Source: Rathayibacter sp. VKM Ac-2856 (lineage in GTDB: Bacteria > Actinomycetota > Actinomycetes > Actinomycetales > Microbacteriaceae). From it: a stretch of 64,000 bases of DNA. A program made the position numbers and the translations under genes. The notes below the pieces were generated by a model. That model did not search any database and was not told where the DNA came from. It worked only from the letters and a program-made list of their open reading frames with translations. This document shows positions 17,461 to 26,303 of the stretch, piece by piece. Position 1 is the stretch's first letter. Each line of letters begins with the position of its first letter. Location: assembly GCF_013205055.1 (NCBI RefSeq), contig NZ_JABMLF010000004.1:310001-374000 (forward strand), read 5' to 3'.

Positions 17461-18378
17461 ATGGCATCCAGCACTCCGCACCTCGGCCTCGGCCTGGCCG
17501 CCGTGGGGCGACCGGCGTACATCACGGCGGGTCGGGAGGGCGATCTCGGGCCGCCCGGGCGGCGCAGCGTGGACGCCCTGCGCGCGCGGAGCCACGAGCT
17601 GCTCGACACGGCGTGGGACGAGGGGATCCGCTTCCTCGACGTCGCCCGCTCCTACGGGCTCGCGGAGGAGTTCCTCGGCGGCTGGCTGGCCGCGCATCCC
17701 GAGCGCCGCGCCGAGCTGACCGTCGAGTCGAAGTGGGGCTACGAGTACGTCGGCGACTGGGCGATGGACGCGGCCGTGCACGAGCGCAAGGAGCACTCCG
17801 TCGCGATGCTCGAGCGCCAGTGGCCGGCGACCCTCGCGGCGCTCGGCGGGGCGCCGGACCGCTATCTCGTGCACTCGATCACGCCGGAGAGCCCGGCGCT
17901 CGTGGAGAAGGCGCTGCTGGACCGGCTGCGCGGGCTCGCCGGGTCCGGGGTGACGGTGGGGCTGTCGACGAGCGGGCCGGAGCAGGCGCGCACGATCCGG
18001 CTCGCGCTGGCGATCCCGTACTCGCCGTTCAGCACGGTGCAGACGACGTGGAACCTGCTCGAGCGCTCGGCGGGCGCGGCGCTGGTCGAGGCGCACGACG
18101 CGGGATGGACGGTGGTGGTGAAGGAGGCGCTCGCGAACGGGCGGCTGGTGGGCGATCGCGCGCCGGAGGCGCTGCGGCGGCTGCCGGGGGCGCCGGAGGA
18201 CGTCGCGCTGGGCGCGGCGCTCGGGCAGCCGTGGACGGACGTGGTGCTGATCGGTGCGGCGACGCCGGAGCAGCTGCGGGAGAACGTGCGGGCGCGGGCG
18301 CGGGCGGTACCGGAGGGGGTCGTGGCGCAGGATGCGGGGGAGTACTGGCGGGAGCGGGCTGCGCTCGCTTGGGGGTGA
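17461..18378 (+). CDS. Aldo/keto reductase
   Basis: 305-residue NAD(P)H-dependent oxidoreductase, TIM-barrel type. Likely catalytic tetrad: Asp of FLDVARSYG, Tyr of the same motif, Lys of VESKWGYEY and His of YLVHSIT. The cofactor end LIGAATPEQLRENV is typical. ATG 17461; a longer frame to 17398 lacks support. Divergent from the DUF1801-MATE pair. Substrate unknown. Confidence 0.87.
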   Translation: MASSTPHLGLGLAAVGRPAYITAGREGDLGPPGRRSVDALRARSHELLDTAWDEGIRFLDVARSYGLAEEFLGGWLAAHPERRAELTVESKWGYEYVGDWAMDAAVHERKEHSVAMLERQWPATLAALGGAPDRYLVHSITPESPALVEKALLDRLRGLAGSGVTVGLSTSGPEQARTIRLALAIPYSPFSTVQTTWNLLERSAGAALVEAHDAGWTVVVKEALANGRLVGDRAPEALRRLPGAPEDVALGAALGQPWTDVVLIGAATPEQLRENVRARARAVPEGVVAQDAGEYWRERAALAWG

Positions 18379-18382
18379 GGGG

Positions 18383-18655
18383 GGTCTCGATACGCCCCTG
18401 CGGGGCTACTCGACCAGCATGGGGCCCCTGCGGGGCTGGTCGGCCGGCATGGGGGCGGCGCAGGGATGGTGGACCGGCATGGGACGCCTGCGGGATTCAT
18501 GGTGATCGAGCAGGCCGCGGAGCGGGCGTATCGAGATCCGGCGTTGATCAGGGTGGGTCTCGATACGCCCCTGCGGGGCTACTCGGCCAGCATGGGGCCC
18601 CTTCGGGGCTGCTCGACCAGCGCGGGTCGGGTGCGGGGCCGCTCGATGCGGGCCG
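18383..18655. repeat. REP-like element cluster
   Basis: Forward copies at 18383-18421 and about 18555-18595, an inverted copy at about 18501-18540, and several cores of CCCCTGCGGGGCTGGTCGGC type. It fills the space between the aldo/keto reductase and the beta-helix gene (convergent). Confidence 0.85.
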
Positions 18656-18658
18656 GGG

Positions 18659-19909
18659 CTAGGTGGTCTTGACCGCGTTGTCTCCGTGGTTGCCGAGGAC
18701 CTCGTAGGCGGTGCTGCCGACGGCGCGGACAGGCTTGGCGTTCAGGTGGCCGGTGGCCCACTGGTTGCCGACGACGGAGACGGCGCGGGCGTTGAGGGCC
18801 TCGACGCAGTGGGTCCAGCCGGCTCCGGCGTCCTCGCAGGCGAAGATGTTGCCGGTGATGCTGAAGCCGACGGTGCGGGCGGTCGGGGAGACGCCGAGGA
18901 TGGCGATCGCGGGGTAGGTGTTCGCGGCGGCCTTGCCCCCGTTGCTGATCGCGTTGCCGACGATCTGGATCTGGGCGAGGTCCTCGGTCAGCCACGGCGG
19001 CATCGTGTAGACGAGGGACTGCCGGCGCGCCCCCTCCATGATGTTGTTCGCGATGGTGATGCGGCGGTTGCCGCGCAGCTCGATGTTGATCTGCGGCGAG
19101 CCGTCGAGATGGTTGCCGAGGATGCGGATCGGGCCGCCCTCGATCGAGAGGTCGGCGTAGCTCGCGCCGATGTTGTTCTCGACGATCCAGGAGTCGATCA
19201 TCCGGTAGCCCGTCCAGATGCCGATGCCGGTGCACTGGTCGATGCTGCAGCGCTGGATGCGGTTGAGGAGCCCGAGGTCGCCGAAGGTGCCGTCGTTCAG
19301 GCGCATGCCGTAGTCGGTCCAGCCGTAGAGCTGCAGCGAGTCGAGCACGGTCTTGTCCAGGTGCGCCGAGACGCAGGGCGAGCCGAGGCCGTTCGCGTCG
19401 AGGATCAGGTTGTCGAAGCGGCACGCGGAGAAGGCGCCGGTGACGACGGGGGCGTTCGTCAGCGAGCGGATCCGGGTGGACAGCTCGCCCGCGCCGCGGA
19501 AGGCGATGCTCGCGAGGCCCTCGGCCCGGCCGATGGAGCCGGCGATGCGGTAGATGCCGCGGGGGAAGTAGACCACTCCTCCGTAGGTCGCCACGGCGGC
19601 GTCGATCGCGGCGTCGATGGCGGGGAGGTCGTCGGTGCTGCCGTCGCCGGTCGCGCCGTAGTCCTGCACGTTGTAGACGAGCTCGCCCTTCGCGACAGGG
19701 CGCTCGCCGGAGACGGTGCGGACCGCCTCCGGGAGCTGGGCGACGGGGACGGTGGCGGTGGAGTCGAGGCCGGCGACACCGCCCGGTGCGGCGATCTCGG
19801 AGTGCAGGACGGGGTCGGCGGGGGCGGCGCCCGCCGCCGCGACGCCCAGGGGGGAGGCGAAGAGGCTGCGGCGCGTGAGGTCGGCGGTCAGAGCGGAGAG
19901 GGGAGGCAT
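18659..19909 (-). CDS. Tat-exported right-handed beta-helix (pectate lyase 3-like) protein
   Basis: 416 residues. The N-terminus has a twin-arginine signal (TRRSLFASPLGVAAAGAA). From about residue 78 the start VQDYGATGDGSTDDLPAIDAAIDAA plus VVYFPRGIYRIAG is the hallmark of Pectate_lyase_3 / GH55-type beta-helices. Repeated coils then carry GN-H and NNI turns (ILGNHLDGSPQINIELRGN, IANNIMEGA). Such folds bind or cut polysaccharides, often phage- or biofilm-related. It is divergent from the GGDEF-EAL gene of the exopolysaccharide locus, so a role in trimming or binding that polymer is plausible but not shown. Confidence 0.8.
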   Translation of the reverse strand: MPPLSALTADLTRRSLFASPLGVAAAGAAPADPVLHSEIAAPGGVAGLDSTATVPVAQLPEAVRTVSGERPVAKGELVYNVQDYGATGDGSTDDLPAIDAAIDAAVATYGGVVYFPRGIYRIAGSIGRAEGLASIAFRGAGELSTRIRSLTNAPVVTGAFSACRFDNLILDANGLGSPCVSAHLDKTVLDSLQLYGWTDYGMRLNDGTFGDLGLLNRIQRCSIDQCTGIGIWTGYRMIDSWIVENNIGASYADLSIEGGPIRILGNHLDGSPQINIELRGNRRITIANNIMEGARRQSLVYTMPPWLTEDLAQIQIVGNAISNGGKAAANTYPAIAILGVSPTARTVGFSITGNIFACEDAGAGWTHCVEALNARAVSVVGNQWATGHLNAKPVRAVGSTAYEVLGNHGDNAVKTT

Positions 19910-20019
19910 GGGCTCACAGTCCTGCGCCGCGGCGGAGCGTGCACACCTCCGAACTGGGGCGTAACCACCGCAGGGATCGTCGACAGCCGGAGCCCGGTGC
20001 CGCGCGCCGACCCACGGCC

Positions 20020-20025
20020 TACCAT
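20020..20025 (+). promoter_or_regulatory. -10 box of GGDEF-EAL gene, leaderless start
   Basis: TACCAT, then GCCACC, then ATG 20032: the same 6-nt spacing as the other leaderless starts. It also argues for ATG 20032 over upstream alternatives. Confidence 0.55.
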
Positions 20026-20031
20026 GCCACC

Positions 20032-22365
20032 ATGCCCCGTACGCGCGAGCTGAGCCTCCTCGATCTGGCGATCGCGGGTCTGCTGAGCCTGTTCGCGCTC
20101 GTCCTCGTCGTCCGCGCGACGGCGCTGCTCGTCATCACGCCGCCGATCAGCTGGGCGTTCGTCGCGGCGTTCGGCGTCGCGGTCGCGCTCACCGCGGCGT
20201 TCCGGATCGACCTCGGCCGCCGCTCGGGCATGCCGATCGCCGGGCTGACGGTCACGCTCCTGGTGATCATGCAGCCGGAGGCCGACCCGTTCCGCCTGCT
20301 CGGCGTCTGGACGGCGGCGAGCCTGCTCACGCAGCTGCTGCAGACCCGGAACCTCGCGGTCGCGGGCTACGTCACGGGACTCGGCTCGCTCGCCGGGCTC
20401 CTCTACGTGACGGTGTTCCAGGCGACGAGGAACGCCCTCACGCCGCCGCTCGCCCTGCTCGCGGCGAGCGTCGTCTTCGTCGCGGTGATCCTGCTCGTCG
20501 ACCTCGTCCGCCAGCGCGGCCGCTGGGGGATGCAGTGGGAGCGCGGCTTCGGCGCCCTCTCGCTCAAGCGGGTCGGCCTCTACCTCGCTCTCGTCTGGCT
20601 GCTCGGCGCGGTCGTGTGGCTCCTGGACGCCGTCGTCGTGCCGGCGATGGCGGGGGATCCGGCGATCGAGCAGAGCCCGATGGTCGTGCTCGTGGTGGGC
20701 GCGGTGGTCTTCAGCGTGGCGAAGCGGATCGAGGTGCGCGGCGTGCGGCGGCGGCTCTCGGGCGTGCTCGACGCGGCCCTCGCACTGCCCTGGGGGACCG
20801 TCGCGCAGGCGGAGCGGAAGATCGTGCTGCACGCGGAGACCTCGATCGAGGCGGACGCGATCGAGGTGCGCGACGAGCCGGCGACCGGGCGCGAGATCTC
20901 CTCGGCGATGGTCCTGCCCGATGGACGGACGCGGTACGTCGTCGCGTCCAAGCGCGTCAGCGCGATCCCGTTCAACGACGAGGACGAGCAGATCCTCGAC
21001 GCCCTCGCGCACATGGGCGCCGACACGCTCAGCACCCGCTACGACGTCGAGTCGCTGCGGCGCTCCGTCGACCTCGACGTGCTGACCGGGCTGCCGAACC
21101 GCCGCGTGTTCCAGGAGGCGCTCACCGCGGCCAACCGCGACCGGCGCGCCGACGAGGGCATCGCCGTGCTCTTCCTCGACCTCGACGACTTCAAGGACCT
21201 CAACGACGGCCGCGGGCACCACGTGGGCGACAAGATGCTGCGGCTGGTCGGCGAGCGGCTCGCGGAGTCGGCCCGGCAGGGCGCGGTCGCGGCGCGGGTC
21301 GGCGGCGACGAGTTCGCGCTGATCCTGCGCGGGCTCGACTCGGCGGAGGACGCGCGCCGGCGGGCGCAGGCCCTCGTCGAGCGGCTGAGCGCGCCCGCGA
21401 CCGTTGACGGCGACACCCTCGCCCCGGTCGTGACCGTCGGCGTCGCCTTCTCGGCGCAGGAGGAGCCGGACCCGGCGACCATCGTGATCGAGGCCGACCG
21501 CAGCATGCTCGCGCTGAAGCGCGGGCGGGGCAGGTCGGGCCGGGGGCGCTCGAGCAGCCTCGACGTCATCTCGGTGCTGACCGATCCGGTCCGGCAGGCC
21601 GCGGCGCGGGCCCTGCGCGACGGGACGCTCGACCTCGCCTTCCAGCCGGTCGTCGATCTCCGCACCGACCGGATCTGGGCGTACGAGGCGCTGGTGCGGC
21701 TCGAGGACCCGGAGCTCGGGCGGATCGATCCGGCCCTGCTCGTCTGCACGGTGCGCGAGGCCGGTCTGCTCGACGAGCTGACCGTGCAGGTGGTGGAGAA
21801 GGCGATGTCCGCCGCGGCCTGCTTCCGCGACGCCGGCGTCGGGGTCGAGTGCATGAGCGTCAACGCGGATCTGGAGCAGCTCGCGGCCGACCGGCTCGGC
21901 CCGCACTTCGCGGCGCTGCCCGAGCGCTTCCCCGGGGTGCGGCTCTGCATCGAGCTGAGCGAGGGGTCGCTCGCGGGGGCGACGGACGAGCTGCGCGCGC
22001 AGGCCCAGCTGCTGCGCGACGCGGGCGTGCTGGTGGCGCTGGACGACTTCGGCACCGAGGGCTCGTCGGCGCTCGCCGTCGCGACCTTCCCGCTCGACGT
22101 GGTGAAGCTCGACCGCGCGCTGATCGCCCAGCTGACGACCGAGGTGCGCCAGCGCGAGATCGTCCGGGCGATGCAGTCGTTCGCCGACGCGGTCGAGGTG
22201 CGGATGATCGTCGAGGGCGCGGAGGACGAGGAGACGGTCGCGGCCCTGCGCGAGCTGGGCGTCACCGATGTGCAGGGTTTCGTCTACGGCCGTCCTGACA
22301 CTCGGACGGGGGCGGAGCACCGATTGCTCACCACCGGTTCGGGTGTCAGCGAATGCCTAGACTGA
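20032..22365 (+). CDS. Membrane GGDEF-EAL cyclic-di-GMP enzyme
   Basis: 777 residues. About seven or eight N-terminal membrane segments (1-245) form a sensor; a short cytosolic region precedes GGDEF (DVLTGLPNRR, then GGDEF at 424-428) and EAL (EAL at 552-554 in YEALVRL). The synthase motif is intact; the allosteric inhibition site RxxD reads RQGA (415-418), so product inhibition is probably lost. The EAL domain keeps VNAD, ELSEGS, VKLD, EGAE and QGF, but loop 6 reads DDFGTE instead of DDFGTG (671-676). It may make, break or do both. It heads the locus whose GT2 synthase carries a cyclic-di-GMP-binding MshEN domain. Confidence 0.93.
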   Translation: MPRTRELSLLDLAIAGLLSLFALVLVVRATALLVITPPISWAFVAAFGVAVALTAAFRIDLGRRSGMPIAGLTVTLLVIMQPEADPFRLLGVWTAASLLTQLLQTRNLAVAGYVTGLGSLAGLLYVTVFQATRNALTPPLALLAASVVFVAVILLVDLVRQRGRWGMQWERGFGALSLKRVGLYLALVWLLGAVVWLLDAVVVPAMAGDPAIEQSPMVVLVVGAVVFSVAKRIEVRGVRRRLSGVLDAALALPWGTVAQAERKIVLHAETSIEADAIEVRDEPATGREISSAMVLPDGRTRYVVASKRVSAIPFNDEDEQILDALAHMGADTLSTRYDVESLRRSVDLDVLTGLPNRRVFQEALTAANRDRRADEGIAVLFLDLDDFKDLNDGRGHHVGDKMLRLVGERLAESARQGAVAARVGGDEFALILRGLDSAEDARRRAQALVERLSAPATVDGDTLAPVVTVGVAFSAQEEPDPATIVIEADRSMLALKRGRGRSGRGRSSSLDVISVLTDPVRQAAARALRDGTLDLAFQPVVDLRTDRIWAYEALVRLEDPELGRIDPALLVCTVREAGLLDELTVQVVEKAMSAAACFRDAGVGVECMSVNADLEQLAADRLGPHFAALPERFPGVRLCIELSEGSLAGATDELRAQAQLLRDAGVLVALDDFGTEGSSALAVATFPLDVVKLDRALIAQLTTEVRQREIVRAMQSFADAVEVRMIVEGAEDEETVAALRELGVTDVQGFVYGRPDTRTGAEHRLLTTGSGVSECLD

Positions 22366-22471
22366 CGCGAGAACGGGGCGTTTCCCCCGCACTTCCGCGG
22401 TTCTCCGCCGAGCTTTCGTGCACGACCGTTCCACTCTCCATCCTCGAGCGCCGGACCCGCCGGGCTCCCGT
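22358..22471 (+). promoter_or_regulatory. Possible internal promoter and leader before BcsB-like gene
   Basis: TAGACT at 22358-22363 straddles the stop of the GGDEF-EAL gene and could be a -10 box, giving a leader of about 100 nt. The leader has an imperfect hairpin (GAGAAC at 22370 with GTTCTC near 22400). I do not recognise a GEMM cyclic-di-GMP riboswitch in it. Confidence 0.35.
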
Positions 22472-24610
22472 ATGCCGATCGGAACCCGCCTGATGGCCTC
22501 CTCCTCCCTCCTCCGTCGCGCCCTCGTCCCGGTGCTCGCACCGGTGCTCTGCCTCGGCCTCGCCCTCGGTGCCGCGACCCCCGCCGCCGCGGCCGACCTC
22601 GTCGACCCGGTGACCGGCGGCGTCGTCCAGGGCCTCGCCAGCGACGCCGTCGTCTCGATCGCCCCCGGGGCCGAGCCGCAGTTCCTCACCGTCGCGGTCG
22701 CCGACGGCGTCTCGCCGACCCGCGTGATCGGCTCGCTCGCCCCGCTCGAGCCGCTGACCGGCGAGCTCGCGGTCATCGTGTCGGGTCGCGTGGTGCAGAC
22801 GCTCGACGCCGCCACGGCGACCTCGTTCGACGCACCGGTCCAGGCCTCCGACGTGGTCGACGGCGTGCTCGCGGTCGGCTTCCGGCTGAGCGGCTCCGAC
22901 GGCGCGACCGGCGGACTCTGCGAGGTCGACGCCGACGCGCTGACCGTCTCGGACCTGGGCGTCCTCGTCGACGGCACCCCCGCCGCGCCGACCACCGTCG
23001 GCGACTTCTTCCCGGACGCGGTCACCGCCGTCTCGATCGTCGTGCCCGACGGCGCCGACGACTCCCTCCGCGCGGCCGGGCTGTCCGCGGCCGCCTCGCT
23101 CGCCTCCCGCTACTCCGCCGGGACCGCAATCACGGTGTCGGAGGAGAGCGCGACCGACGGACGCCCGGCGCTCGACGCCGCGCAGGGCCGCATCGTCCGC
23201 TTCGCCGCGGGCGAGGGCGACGTGGTCACCGCGATCGGCGCCGTCGACGGCGTGCCGGAGCTGACGCTCACCGGCGCCGAGGCGGATCTCGCCGCCGCCG
23301 GGGCCGCCCTCGGCAGCGAGTACGCCGGCCTCGCCTCGAGCGCGACGACCACCGGCCTCGCGCAGAAGGTCGTCCCGTCGAGCTCGCTCGAGCACTCGCT
23401 GGCCGACTTCGGCACGGACCGGATCGCTCTCGGCGGCAGCACCGGCTCGGCCGCGAGCTACACGACGATCACGCAGTCGGCCTTCGGCGGGCCGGTCTCG
23501 AGCGTCGCGGTCGACCTGGTGGGCACGCACTCCGCCGTCCCCGAGGGGATCACGGCGACCGCCAACGTGTACTGGAACGACTTCCTGATCGGCTCGTCCG
23601 TGCTGGGCGAGGAGACGGCCGTGGACATGCGGCTCGAGGTGCCGACCGGGCAGCTCAGCGCCTCGAACGGTCTCTCGGTGACGCTCTCGGCCGTGCGCGA
23701 GAGCGACGGCGCCTGCGTCGGCTCGGCCGACTCCGTGCCGATCGAGTTCTTCGTCGACGGCGCGGGCTCGACCGTGACCGGCGTCCGCGGCGAGTCGGCG
23801 GAGCCCGGCTTCGGCCGCTTCCCGCAGGCGTTCGGCGGCGAGCTCGCCGTGGCGTTCGGCGCTTCGGCGACCGGTGCCGACGCCCTGCGCAGCGCGGGCG
23901 ACCTCGTGACGGCGCTGCAGCGCGTCGACGCCGACCCTCTCGCCGTCTCGGTCGTCGGCGTCGACGAGTTCGTCGACTCGGACCGCTCCGGCATCGTCGT
24001 CGGCGCGGGGACCGACGAGGCCGAGGCGCTGCGGACCCCGCTCCGCCTCGCCCCCTTCACCGCGATCGACGCCGCGCGCCTGAGCTACGGCGTCGGGACC
24101 GAGGCGCCGTACGCGGCCCTCGAGGCCTTCACCACCGACGGCCGCGACATCGTGCTGCTCGGCGGCTGGAGCGCGGACGGCGAGGCCACGGCGTCCTCCG
24201 CGCTGCAGTCCTCGATCGCCGGCTGGGCCGCCGAGGAGGGCTGGACCTCGCTGTCCGGCAACCTCGCGGTCTCGGGATCGGCGGAGAGCGACCCGGTCGC
24301 GATCGACAGCAACGAGATCACGCCGCAGGACGAGGTGAAGGACGACTACTCCTCCTACGCGATCTGGTTCGTCATCGCGGTCGTGGTGATCGGCCTGCTG
24401 ATCCTGCTCGGCTGGCTGGCGCGCCGCCGCCGCTCGCGCAAGGTCGCCGCGTACGTCGACGCGCAGGAGCGGGCGGCGGGCGATCCCGCCGCCGACTCCG
24501 CCGCTGATCCCGCCGCCGACTCCGCCGCTGATCCCGCCGCCGACTCCGCGCCGGCCGCACCCGCCGCGACGGGCGAGCAGCCCGGCGCACGCCACTCCTC
24601 GACCGACTGA
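22472..24610 (+). CDS. BcsB-like exopolysaccharide co-factor, membrane-anchored
   Basis: About 712 residues. Signal peptide (ALVPVLAPVLCLGLALGAATPAAAA), a large extracellular region (about 40-630), one C-terminal membrane helix (YAIWFVIAVVVIGLLILLGW) and a cytosolic Ala/Asp/Pro tail. The extracellular part resembles BcsB, the cellulose synthase partner that guides the chain out: two similar halves with FLTVAVADG, ANVYWNDFLIGS and IVVGAGTDEAEAL segments. Start is uncertain: ATG 22472 or 22493, or GTG 22418; none has a strong ribosome site. Lies 9 bp before the GT-C gene and upstream of the GT2 synthase, the usual BcsA partner. Confidence 0.7.
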   Translation: MPIGTRLMASSSLLRRALVPVLAPVLCLGLALGAATPAAAADLVDPVTGGVVQGLASDAVVSIAPGAEPQFLTVAVADGVSPTRVIGSLAPLEPLTGELAVIVSGRVVQTLDAATATSFDAPVQASDVVDGVLAVGFRLSGSDGATGGLCEVDADALTVSDLGVLVDGTPAAPTTVGDFFPDAVTAVSIVVPDGADDSLRAAGLSAAASLASRYSAGTAITVSEESATDGRPALDAAQGRIVRFAAGEGDVVTAIGAVDGVPELTLTGAEADLAAAGAALGSEYAGLASSATTTGLAQKVVPSSSLEHSLADFGTDRIALGGSTGSAASYTTITQSAFGGPVSSVAVDLVGTHSAVPEGITATANVYWNDFLIGSSVLGEETAVDMRLEVPTGQLSASNGLSVTLSAVRESDGACVGSADSVPIEFFVDGAGSTVTGVRGESAEPGFGRFPQAFGGELAVAFGASATGADALRSAGDLVTALQRVDADPLAVSVVGVDEFVDSDRSGIVVGAGTDEAEALRTPLRLAPFTAIDAARLSYGVGTEAPYAALEAFTTDGRDIVLLGGWSADGEATASSALQSSIAGWAAEEGWTSLSGNLAVSGSAESDPVAIDSNEITPQDEVKDDYSSYAIWFVIAVVVIGLLILLGWLARRRRSRKVAAYVDAQERAAGDPAADSAADPAADSAADPAADSAPAAPAATGEQPGARHSSTD
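24482..24550 (+). repeat. In-frame 24-bp tandem repeat in BcsB-like tail
   Basis: Nearly three perfect copies of a 24-bp unit starting GATCCCGCCGCCGACTCC encode DPAADSAA repeated three times in the cytosolic tail. Copy number could vary between strains. Confidence 0.9.
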
Positions 24611-24618
24611 CCGAGCGC

Positions 24619-26301
24619 ATGACCAGCACGATCGCCGCCCCGCCGCCGGTGGCCGGCGCGCCCGCCCGCCACCCGTGGTGGCGCGAGGCGTGGGACCGCC
24701 TCGGCCGGCCCGTCACCGGCCGCCAGGTGCCGGGCACCGTCGTGATCCTGGTGGTCTCGCTCCTGGTCGGCTTCGCGGCCTGCCTGGTGACCACCTCCTC
24801 CGGGATCAATCTCGCCTACGCCGACACCCAGAGCCACCTCTCGATCTCGCGGCGCATCTTCGACTCGAAGGCGCCCGGCTTCACGCAGCTCGGCACGGTC
24901 TGGCTGCCGGTGCCGAGCCTGATCCTCATCCCGTTCGTGCAGTCGCTCTGGCTCTGGCACACGGGCTGGGCGGCCGGGCTGCTCGGGATGATCTGCCTCG
25001 CCGGCACGGCCTGCGGCGTCTACCGGATCTCGGCGCGCGTCGGCCACCTGCGCGCCGGCCGCGTCACCGCGGTGCTCCTCGTGCTGGCGAACCCCGGGGT
25101 GCTCTACGCGTTCTCGACGGCGATGACGGAGCCGGTGCTGATCGTCACGATGGTCGGCTGCTTCTCCGGGCTGGCGCACTGGGTGACCAGCCGGCGCAAC
25201 CTCAGCGCCGGCGAGATGATGGTCTTCTCCGGCCTGCCCGCCGCGGCCGCGACGCTGTCGCGCTACGAGGGCTGGGTGCTCGTCTTCGGCGGCACCCTCG
25301 TGGTGCTGATCGTCGCGTGGCGGAAGAAGCGGTCGTTCGTCTACGCGATCAAGATGGCGAGCGCGTTCGGGATCCTGCCGCTGATCGCGATCGTCTGGTG
25401 GCTGGTCTACAACTTCGCCGTCTACAGCAACCCGCTGGAGTTCATGAACGGCCAGTACTCGGCCGCGAACCTGCAGAAGGCGGTCGCCGACGCGGGGCTG
25501 CTCGCCTACCAGGGCAACGCGGGCCTGACGCTGTGGTCGTACAACTGGGCGGTCCTGGAGACCTCCGGCCTGCTGACGGTCGCGCTCGGGATCGCCGGCG
25601 CCCTGGTGCTGGCCTGGCGGCGCGGGATCTCGGACGACGCGCTGGTGATCTGGCTGATGATCGTCTCCTACGCCTTCTCGCTGCTGAGCCTCTACCTCGG
25701 CCAGACGCACATGAACAACGACCAGACCCTGCCGACGAACTGGTGGAACAACCGCTACGCGCTGTCGGTGCTGCCGTTCCTCGCGGTGCTCGGCGCGGTA
25801 CTGGTCGACGCGCTGCGGCGGGTGCCCCGGGTCGGCGCGGGCGCGCTGGGCCTCGTGCTGGTGCTGCTCGGCGCGCAGACCGCCTGGTGGGCGCAGGACC
25901 TCGACCGCAACGCGGTGATCGCGGAGGCGACCGGCTACGTGTCGATCAAGGAGGCGTCGGGGGCGACCGCCGCGGCCCGCTTCCTCAGCGAGAACTACGA
26001 CGGCGGCGGCATCCTGATCGACGAGAGCGCGGCCGGCAACGCGCTGCTGCCCGAGATCGGCGTGCCGCTGTCCGAGTACTACAACCGCTCGGCCGGCGAG
26101 CTCTTCGACGAGGCGCTCGCCGCTCCGTACACCCACGCGAAGTGGGTCTTCGTGACCACCGCGGACGCCCCCGAGCTCAGCGAGACCGGTGTCGCCGACC
26201 TCGTCTACGACGCGATCACGCGCGACTCCTCCTTCGACACCCGCTACCGCCCGGTGTTCGCGCAGGGGATCTACGTCATCTACGAGCGGCTCGGAGGCTG
26301 A
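24619..26301 (+). CDS. GT-C glycosyltransferase, family 39-like
   Basis: 560 residues with about 11-13 membrane segments. The first outer loop has YADTQSHLSISRRIF, with the acidic residue expected for GT-C enzymes that use polyprenyl-phosphate sugars, and the C-terminal 130 residues form a soluble extracytoplasmic domain (LIDESAAGNALLPEIGVPLSEYYN in part). It resembles ArnT/PMT-type transferases. Tightly packed between the BcsB-like and GT2 genes (9 bp and 2 bp gaps), so it probably decorates the polymer or its carrier. Acceptor and sugar are unknown. Confidence 0.78.
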   Translation: MTSTIAAPPPVAGAPARHPWWREAWDRLGRPVTGRQVPGTVVILVVSLLVGFAACLVTTSSGINLAYADTQSHLSISRRIFDSKAPGFTQLGTVWLPVPSLILIPFVQSLWLWHTGWAAGLLGMICLAGTACGVYRISARVGHLRAGRVTAVLLVLANPGVLYAFSTAMTEPVLIVTMVGCFSGLAHWVTSRRNLSAGEMMVFSGLPAAAATLSRYEGWVLVFGGTLVVLIVAWRKKRSFVYAIKMASAFGILPLIAIVWWLVYNFAVYSNPLEFMNGQYSAANLQKAVADAGLLAYQGNAGLTLWSYNWAVLETSGLLTVALGIAGALVLAWRRGISDDALVIWLMIVSYAFSLLSLYLGQTHMNNDQTLPTNWWNNRYALSVLPFLAVLGAVLVDALRRVPRVGAGALGLVLVLLGAQTAWWAQDLDRNAVIAEATGYVSIKEASGATAAARFLSENYDGGGILIDESAAGNALLPEIGVPLSEYYNRSAGELFDEALAAPYTHAKWVFVTTADAPELSETGVADLVYDAITRDSSFDTRYRPVFAQGIYVIYERLGG

Positions 26302-26303
26302 GC

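Noticed and set aside
18383-18655. Insertion sequence or transposon remnant in the repeat clusters
   Set aside because: No transposase frame or terminal repeats with target duplication; only the short palindromic element is present.
22366-22471. Cyclic-di-GMP (GEMM) riboswitch before the BcsB-like gene
   Set aside because: The leader lacks the conserved GEMM core; only a weak hairpin is visible.
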